Assembly (NCBI GenBank): GCA_009602735.1
Contig: WELA01006070.1
Span: 50,999-114,998 of the forward strand
Length of the DNA: 64,000 nucleotides
Reading direction: 5' to 3'
From: Mesotaenium endlicherianum
Taxonomy: Eukaryota > Streptophyta > Zygnematophyceae > Zygnematales > Mesotaeniaceae
Shown here: positions 55,971-64,000 of the stretch, piece by piece
How the letters are laid out: each line of letters begins with the position of its first letter
Numbering within the stretch: the stretch's first letter is position 1
Position numbers and translations under genes: made by a program
The notes under the pieces: model-generated
Told to the model about the DNA's origin: nothing
The model's database searches: none
The model's input: the letters and a program-made list of their open reading frames with translations, nothing else

Positions 55971-58733
55971 GGTAGCCTTTTGCCTAAGCCCCACCCCACC
56001 CGTCTCACGGCGCAAGTGCAAGCTGACCATGAGGACTAGACCCCACCATCTGATGCAAGGAACCAGAGCACACGATAGCTGACACAGAGAAGCACGGCCT
56101 CAGTAAGGTCCAGTTACGTGAAACTGGAAGAGATCCCTACATCTACAACCTGCGCAGAGACTTGGAGGGGTAGTGGTCATGCTGACCCACCCAACCCGAA
56201 GTCCACCCTCTCTGCCTTTCGACCAGGGCATGTCGTGGGGCTGGGGGGTGCGGGGGTTGGGAAAGAGGGGGAGCTCGACAAGTGCAACCCTTTCTCGGCC
56301 CCCCAGGAGCAGAGAAGCGGGGTAGGGCAAGCTGGTGCGTTCACTGACAAGACTGCCACCGTAACATCTATTATGATAGCCCCGGTGTGACTTAAACCTG
56401 ATCCTGCTGACGCAGAGTGCTCACGAGGCTGACAAGTGGCCACCACCGTATGATTTGACAGGCAACCACTGATGCATGACCTGCCTCACACTCACTACTT
56501 TTCGGTTTGCTGCATGCACCTGCCTCACTAGCGCCGTATTGGCAGGCACAGTCAGAACTTGAATCTGCTGCGTCTGTCCTTCAGCTTCGGCCAGCCCCAC
56601 AATCCCACATCCAGTTCTCAAGTTTAGAAGCCAGCGTTCACCCAAGTGAGACTCTGGAACTTCCCGATTCAGCCTCTAACATCCTGGTGTACAAGCACCC
56701 TCATTCACCTTCAATCACTCTATGCTCTACATGTAAACATTAATCCACAATCTCCTTTCGACCTTCTCATTAACCTTCTTACGGATACACTGATCATCTT
56801 CTGATCCTTCTTTCTTGGACAAGCCTACTTGCTTCCACCCTTGATCGACCGGATGCAAGTCACACAGCGAATTCCTCACTTCATGCTCGGGAGGGTGGGG
56901 GTAGGGGTTGGCGGCTGTGACAGCCAAGTCCTAAGGGAAGGGGAGAAATAGCTCAAGACACCTCCATTGAAAGAGGACATGCTCTTAGAGATCATTAACC
57001 TGCCGCATGCATCAAATCTGCTGCCAATGATGCCTATAAAGCTCCAGGCCTAGTCATTTAAGCCTCCCGGGCAAGAAATGGTCCTCATGCTTCCACAGCT
57101 GCACGATACTACATACGTATGTGTTCAGAAGGCTAACTGGTGGAACAGACTCAAACTAGAGTGCGAGCCCTTGAACAACTCTTGCCTCATAAGATACGCT
57201 TCATGGCTAGAACTTCATAAGTCAAGAAAGGCTATTGATTGGGTCCACATGATAGCTCGTTCGGATTCAGACCAGCAAGACAAAGTAGAGGCAAGCTTGC
57301 AAGTCCTTGCCAAAACAGGTTACACCTTCCTGTTCTCGTCGTATACTGCCTTCAAAGGATACACGCCACCTTAGCGCATCCGGGATATGACTGAACGCAC
57401 AACACATGGCTGGTCTATGCCAAAGCTAACTCTAAGTTGTACATAGCCAAACTAAAAATGCTGACAGGAAGGCTTGCGAACCTGTTGATCTTTCCCCTCG
57501 CTACTCTCCCTTCAGCGGTTGGCGCCCACACCCTTCGACTCCTCGGTTCCTTAACGGAGTAAACAAGTAGTCCATTGCCTCTTTCATGAGGGCTTAATCC
57601 CAAAGTCCTGCAGCTAGCTGACCCCTTATCTTGTGCCTTAAGCACTTCTATCCGTAGACTCGAAATCCCCAAGGTGGAGAAAACACTGCCTCCAAGAGCA
57701 GTTGCCATAGTACGCGCAGCTACGCCCTACTAGATTGAACTATAGCCAAGGCTAGAATGAATCATACAATAAGACCAGAATCAAGCGTTACCAGTCCAAT
57801 TTGATCCAGCACACTTTTGCGAGATTACCCGAGTCTGAAAAGATACAATGTTAATCTGATAGTGTTGAGAAACAATGCGTCCTCTCAGCGTCGAGTGAGA
57901 TCTTCTCCGTTACCCTTCCAATGACTAGATTTTGCTATTTGTGTAGCACGGCTGCGTGGACAACACACCTCGTTATATACGGTGCTTTGCAACAGAAGCC
58001 CAGTTTGCTGATCAAGTCTCGCCTCGCGGTAACGAGCACGGTCGACAAGCGCCCAAAAAGAAATACGTACTTTGCCCTCAGTTTGCAAAAGGAATCGTAT
58101 GAAAACGTATTTGACCTCGTATTAATAATATCACATTCTCTGGCCTGCCTCTAAAAAGTTTTCTAGTCCAATAACTTGCAGGCACGAAGCAACAGTCCAA
58201 ACATATGAAATATAACCTGCCCAGATCCGAGGGCCATATATTGGCAGCCTAAAATGTCGCCGTGACGCGAGTTGAATCACGATGGATGCATGTGTATGAC
58301 GTCAATCATATGTAGGTATAGAGGTGGCTGCACGCACTTGCAGAGGCTCCGATGGCACTCGGCCAGACGAGACCAGCACGTCAAAAATCTATGTCGACGT
58401 GGGCCGACGATGTGAAATTCACTACTGCTTGCCGTCAGCTGGTCACGAATTTGTACGGTAAAACCAAGAATATCACGGTGTCCCAACGCCCGACAGGACC
58501 AGACAGGAGAACGTAGAAGGCACAAGTAAGCGACAGGCTTACGAAGCATGCCAGCCACAATCATCAGGAACTTGGAAAAACGACGAGAAAGCAAATGGTG
58601 TAGCCATACTGCAATAGCGGTCGAAACTCACGTCAACTTTCACGAAACACCCCACACTACAGTCAGCGCTGTAAAGACTTCTAATGATTCCTAAGGACCA
58701 AGAATAGTGAAGATTAATAAGGCAACGAAAAGT

Positions 58734-58750
58734 GTGTATATATATTTATT
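58734..58750 (+). promoter_or_regulatory. Possible TATA element of the membrane protein gene
   Basis: GTATATATATTTATT lies about 95-105 bases before the ATG at 58841, a reasonable TATA position for a short leader. No other evidence supports it. Confidence 0.35.
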
Positions 58751-58840
58751 GCTTGAAGATTTGTATCCCAGCTAATTTGCAATCTTCGGTGTGCTGCAGA
58801 CTTCTAATTATTTGTCCGAGGAAGTGGGATATTGATCAAT

Positions 58841-61800
58841 ATGGAGGATGAGTTTCCACATGAGCATCCAGCATCAGGATTGAAGGGACTGAGGCCTCTA
58901 AGGAGGTTGGAAAGAAAGAGGCTTGCTTTAGGGGATGAGCAGTTGCCTCAGCCCTCGGAGAAGGACATCCTGGACTCTTTGTTGGAGGAGTACAATTTTC
59001 GGGCTGCCTACCGCTTGCATTTTTGCACCCTCTTGTCCTTCGTCGCCTTCATAGTCGTCTACCTCTCCATGCTCTACTTGCAGCTGGCGAATAGCGATGC
59101 ATTCAAGGCAAGCCACGACACACTCTTTACTTTCACAGGAGCGCGGGGCGCTGTGTGCAGGATGAAAGTTTCCCTGGTTTACACATGTGATGGCTTTATA
59201 TTGTGGGACTTAAAACAGGAATTGAGGAGCTCACTAAAATCTGTTAAGCTGCAAGGAGTGGACAGAAATTAACCAATTTTGGGACATATCAAGCAGACAG
59301 ACGATGTGATAGCGATGGAATGGGACGGTGAGCCAAAAGGTTTATGTGTGAAGTGTTTTAGACAGGCTTTCAGTATACATCTTCCGACAGCTTTCTGTTC
59401 TCTCCTTTTTTGGAGTCGATTTGCAAAAGTGATGCTGGTTTTGATTGTAACCGCTGTACTATGGACAACACCCACCTGAAGCAACATCTGTTGAATATGA
59501 TGGGAGAGCAGAGAGGCAGGTGGACTGACTGACAGACGGATACACATAAATAGAGGGAAAGGGGAAGGAACAGCACATCATTTGAACAGAGCAAACACGT
59601 GTATGAGAACTAGTTGTTTACTTGTTTTGTATATGTTTCACTCGAAGCCCTGTTTTGGCCCTGCTACATGGCACCTAAGCTGAGTATTCTGTGCATTCAC
59701 TCTCTCCCTAGGTGTGCCCCGCGAGGAATATCATGGGGATTTGATTCATGGAGGGTGTGTTATGAGATTTTTTACTGGGGAGTGTTCTGGTGAGAAATTA
59801 GTGTGGCAATTGTGGCAGCATGCAAGTGAAGAAGAGCAGGATCATGTGCGAGACCTTGTGTTCTTTTGTGTTGGCAAACAACAAACACCAGATGGCCAAC
59901 AATTCATAATGTATGTGTAGGTCAACCTGTTCTGCTTGTGTTATCATATTCTCATCCCCATGGGCAGATGCATGAGGCAATGGAGTCTCTGGTGCCCCCC
60001 TTCAATCAGTTTGGGAAGAAGAGTCTTACCAGTTTTGACAGCGTCTACAACTGGCTGAACCAGAGCGTTGTTCAGGTACACTTCTCGTTCGTCGTGTACA
60101 ACTCCCTCATTCCTTTACGTGCCTTCAGCCAGAGTTTTCCACAGTGGTAATACCTCAGGTGGGTGCAATACAGAGGAGAACACTAGCTAGAACAAGGTGA
60201 CCATCCTGAACTCGTTCTCTCCTTTATTCCATGCAGAATTCCCAAGCGCAGAGCAGCGTTCCATGTATCAGTGGGTTGCCTTCAGGTGAAGAGGGCACGT
60301 GTATATCAGGCGTGCTTGCTCACCACAAAAGCGTGTCTCTGGCTGTGCCTGTGCTTCCCCCTGTTGGCCACATCACTGCATTGAACCTTATTTAAGGCAA
60401 TACAGTACGCAGAGATTGAATGTGGGAGGGTTGGGGATGTCGGTGAGTTTCGCCTCTGTGCTGGCATCTGAAGGTATGACAGGGTCAGTGTCCCCGTAGG
60501 AGTTTGTTCAGAGGAAATCGACATACTTCCCTGGGACCCCATTGACTCGCACAGGCAGCCGCGCCAAGCTCGCCGTTCTCACGTGCCTGCACATATTATA
60601 GAAGCATTGGTGTGCTCACTTGTGCCGTCAGAGTCATAATGCACACAGTCATAATGCACATAGTCACATACTGGGGAGAGTGTAGGCACATAGTAACTCC
60701 AGGTCTAGGGACTTGTCAGGGGAACAGGGGGATAGGCAGGGCAATTACGACGGCTGCTCATACTCATGTACACTCACGCATGCGTACGCACACGTGTCTG
60801 ACCGATCCCGCGTGTTTTTGTAGTTGTTGACTTCTTGCACGCTGCTCACACGCGTACACGAGTTGACAATGCCCTGAAGGCTCATTAGACAGAGGAGCAG
60901 GGCATTGATGGTGACACGCGCGGCGCTCTTTCGCTCTCATATTCACGCCCATGCCCTCGCTCTCATGGCGCGACATGTGGCAGAACATTTGGAGCGAGCC
61001 CCCGTGCGGCAACGGCGTGTGCAACGCGCCGGTTGAGCTTCCCGCTGGCATCTACGACGGCCGCGGGTGCGCACTGGATTGCGGCGACGTCAGGAACGTG
61101 ACATTTGTTGCCACGCTGTTTGGCGAGACTGCCCGCGCCTACGTGAGGGACCCCACCTCCTGGGACCTCAAGCTGTGCTACGGCGCCTCGTCAACCTCGC
61201 TCGCCAGCTTCACCACCTGCATGTGTGTGCCTGGGCACTGGACCCTTCTCTGCTGGTTGGATCCACTTTCTGACCTGGCTCCTTCTCGTTTACTGTGCCA
61301 GCTGACAGCTTGTTGACCTCAAGCATGCCTTGAGTGCGCATGAGTCTGCTCACTACTCAAGGTCTTTTAGTTCCTGCATGAGCTCTGCAACTTGCACCAG
61401 CCTCAAGCTATCAGGTGTGGGGCTCGGGCCATCAGGATCTGGCCGTGAGGGCTGTCAAACGCAAGAGCAGAGTATGAGGTTGCTTGGCTAGGAAACTTTC
61501 TGGGATAAGGCTGGGATCTGGCGTATAAAAGCTTCGAGGCTTTTAGGCTTCTCTTAGGCTTCAGGGTCTGAGGGCGCACGAGTTGACTTGGGAGGGATCA
61601 GCGTCCTCCCAGGGCTTCAAGGGTACTACATGCGGGGGCTATGGACGCCGCTCGTTCTTTGCATGTATTGTCCCGCCCAGGCACCCAGCCTGTTCTTCAA
61701 GAGCCTTCGGGCTTCAGCTGCTCAGGCGTAGTGCTGTGAGCTCCAGGGCACTTTTTGCAAACCACTCTCCTGAGAATGCCATTGCTCTAGCACTTGTCCG

Positions 61801-63878
61801 CTATGCATTTTCCCAGTCTTACAGCAGTACCATAAACTCTCTGTTCTCTTCTTTTTCTTTGTCTCTCCGTCTCTGCGTGTGCCTTGGGAGGGGAGTGCAG
61901 AAATGGGACAATTGTGGCCTATGCGGCGCAGATCCAGCAGGACCAGCAGACGGTGCGCTTGGACCTGCAGTTCTATCTCAACAAGGGTAAAGCCGTGGAA
62001 TGGGTGTTTGATGCCCCCCGAGGTCAGCTACACACGCCCCTCCCCTTTCCTTCCCCTCCCCTTTTCCTCGTTATGTGCCTCCTTTTTGTAAAGAAGCCTG
62101 TCTAGTTGTATTGGTGATCCACTCATAACCATCACATGCTTGCTCATTATTTGTTGCGCGTGCATTATACACACATAGCAAACGTTTTTGTGTTATCTAT
62201 GCTTAATACACACCATTTAGCCGTGTCCGCGTTGGTGGGGTTTCCTTATGCGTATAGATTGATGTATAGACATGTGCATCTGCGCCTCTATGTGTGCATA
62301 CATGCAAAAGCGCATGTGTTGTGCGAGTCACAGCGATTTGTACATGTTGCAAGCAAGTGAGCAAGAGAAATTGATGTCTTATTACACCTGCCCGTTGCAA
62401 GTGAGCGAGGCACGACGTGGTGAAGAATAGTGCTTCAAGCGTATGTATTCAAGTCCGTAGCTTATCGCTGCGCTCGCTCCCTTGGGCCAAAGCCGGGCGC
62501 GAATAGGCGCAGGCTATGAGCTTCTTGCTGGCCACCCAGCGAGGGGGTTCTCCCTGCCATTATTTTCCCACAATGACGACACAGAGGCACAGGTTAACTG
62601 ACTCCTCGCCGGCCACACTGCGCAGCCTCCTTTCTGTCATACCTCGATAGACTGGCATTTGCCCCTCCTTGCTCTCTTTTTCCCTCCCTCTAGTGTGTTG
62701 CTCCTGCCGGGGTGTTGGCCTGTCCTTGGCTGACCACACGGTACAGCTTGTTGCGCTTGCACAAATACGAGTACTGACATACTACCGGGACTCTGAGTTC
62801 GCAAACGACCAAGTTGTGAAACTCCTTCTGCCATTTCTGTTATGAATTCATTCTCTTCCTGTTCTATATGCCTGCTGTGTCTCTCTTGGCTCGTGCAGGC
62901 GCGCAGCCAAGTTTTAAAAATCAACTTATTCATCCTCGTCTGAACCTTCAAAATATTTATGCTCTTTGCACCCCCCTGTCAGTTATTGACATGTATTGCC
63001 ATGTCCCCCTTGGCGCGGCAGGCGCGGACTACGAGCTCAATATGACAATCTCAAGTACCATCCTGAGCATTTTTGGCGGGCCCAAGGGATTCTCGTTTGG
63101 CAGCAACTCTCTCAACACGTGGTGGGTGAGTAGTTCTACTGACAGCAGGGCACAGGTGCTCAACGCAGAGCTTCTTGCTGGCGACGCAGCCATCCGCCAG
63201 CTGTGCAAGGGTGGCATCTCCTACAGCCAATGTGTCTGGCCCTATGCTTACGGAGGTACAGCTCATGCACGCTCACACGCACGCACCAGTGCAAAAGTAC
63301 AGACACATGAGCGTGCATGTGCTTCCACAATGGATATGCATAGAAATGTGCACACCATGTTTCCCTCCTCTCTGCACGTGTCTGATTCGTGTGCTTTGCA
63401 ACCCTTGCGGCTGGTTTTGCTCGTCTTCTACGTCTATGCTGCTGCTGATGTTCTCCTCTGGCTCTGCCTTTCTTTTCCCCGTGGAGCCGGATCTCGACTT
63501 TCAAGTAGTATCAATTGGGACTAAGAATAGCAAACTGTGGAGTGTGTCGTATGTTGCCATGCCCTGGGGCTGCTCATGCGAGGGCTCGAATCATGGCAAC
63601 ACCCAGCAGAGCAGAGTGTGCGCTTGCGCGCATGCAAGTCCTTCGTAAAGTTCATGCAAGCCTGCTGATGAAACCACCAATGTTCCTGGTCTTGGTTGAG
63701 TTCCGTTGTGCGTCTGCTGATTGGCGTTTGCAGACCAGCCCCAAAAAACGGCGGGGTGCTGCTTGTTGCCAGCTGCGACACGGGTGCGGTACAAGATTCC
63801 CAACCCGACGCACATGTATTACCAGCTGCTGATCTCAACCCCACGCACCATTGGGGGTGCCGACAAGCAGTCCAATAG
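58841..63878 (+). CDS. Polycystin-like membrane protein, N-terminal exons (partial, continues beyond window)
   Basis: Exons: 58841-59107, 59968-60075, 60984-61222, 61901-62022, 63022-63125, 63156-63255, 63734-63878; phases agree throughout. The ATG at 58841 opens MEDEFPHEHPASGLKG, a charged cytosolic segment. One membrane span follows (LLSFVAFIVVYLSMLYLQLA, about residues 64-83). The extracytosolic part has SFDSVYNWLNQSVVQ, then NIWSEPPCGNGVCNAPVELP and a second Cys pair (GCALDCG), NGTIVAYAAQI and NRWGF-free beta-rich stretches, and ends with THMYYQLLISTPRTIGGADKQ. The layout (one span, long Cys-containing loop, then RxIGG just before the next part) resembles polycystin/TRPP-like proteins of algae and oomycetes as I remember them. 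The channel pore would lie beyond the window, so the function is inferred. Intron 1 uses a GC donor; other introns are GT-AG. Exon 7 could also start at 63774. Confidence 0.6.
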
Positions 63879-64000
63879 GTGGGTTCTGTAACTTTCACCC
63901 TGGAAACCTGCTCTCTACCTGGAATAAAAAGCGTGTTGACTGGCAAATTGTCCAAAATGTATGATGTGATGAGGTGTCAACTAGCTACGGGGGGGGGGCG

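Larger units (their letters stand above)
55468..58840. other. Intergenic region between divergent SPP and the membrane protein gene
   Basis: The part next to 55467 should hold the missing first exon and promoter of SPP on the minus strand, but I cannot pick them out. Several 60-100 codon frames occur (for example minus 57708-57415 starting MATALGGSVF) without recognisable domains. Microsatellites and the N at 55895 are in the left part. Confidence 0.5.

Noticed and set aside
57415-57708. Minus-strand 97-codon ORF with a MATALGGSVF start, considered as an SPP first exon or organelle-derived DNA
   Set aside because: No suitable phase or transit-peptide composition could be shown, and no organelle gene was recognised.
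59712-59920. A 68-codon open frame (REEYHGDLIHGGCVMRFF...) in intron 1 of the polycystin-like gene, preceded by CCCTAG and followed by a GT
   Set aside because: As an exon it would be 197 bases with the wrong phase at both ends, whereas exon 1 joins exon 2 (59968) in phase without it. No family recognised.
61522-61535. TATA-like GCGTATAAAAGC, suggesting a promoter
   Set aside because: It lies inside intron 3 of the polycystin-like gene, with no separate gene start nearby.
1-64000. CRISPR arrays, bacterial operons, rRNA or tRNA genes
   Set aside because: None seen: no regularly spaced repeats, no clustered bacterial-style genes with ribosome sites, and no recognisable RNA gene sequence on either strand.

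Overview
The window looks like nuclear DNA of a streptophyte (charophyte-type) alga, with Chara-like algae the best guess. The reasons are a plant-type chloroplast stromal processing peptidase gene split into at least 18 exons, chromodomain Ty3/gypsy retrotransposons, and Ty3/gypsy elements that carry a cytosine DNA methyltransferase, a combination reported for charophytes. This assignment is inference; no marker gene names the species. Single Ns at 11261, 50993, 54262 and 55895 mark assembly joins.

Region 1-40 kb is a nest of LTR retrotransposons. The oldest layer, element A, lies on the minus strand in two pieces (about 31237-37953 and 2400-4599). It carries gag, an aspartic protease, a DNA methyltransferase (DNMT) domain and reverse transcriptase. 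It was split by element B (4600-31236, minus strand, chromovirus type), which has two about 710-bp LTRs and an exact 5-bp target duplication, TCTGA. B was then hit by element C (5429-11576, minus strand, chromovirus with an almost intact pol) and by element D (17419-28406, plus strand). A further LTR (E, 11605-12320) with a novel lysine/glutamate-rich ORF also lies within B. D is a relative of A with the order gag, protease, DNMT, reverse transcriptase, RNase H, integrase, PHD finger. Its ends have a split direct-repeat layout: b, internal region, a, b, a. Removing D or B restores open reading frames across the insertion points, so the order of events A, then B, then C and D can be read directly.

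Region 40.8-55.5 kb (minus strand) holds the stromal processing peptidase gene (SPP, M16 metallopeptidase), traced exon by exon with consistent splice phases. One 1037-bp stretch containing exon 4 and part of exon 5 is present twice around the N at 50993 and is most likely an unmerged contig overlap. The exon with the initiator ATG was not found.

Region 58.8-64 kb (plus strand, divergent from SPP) holds the first seven exons of a membrane protein resembling the N-terminal part of algal/oomycete polycystin-like proteins. It runs off the end of the window, and its first intron appears to be of GC-AG type. The 3.4 kb between the two genes has no gene that I can support.
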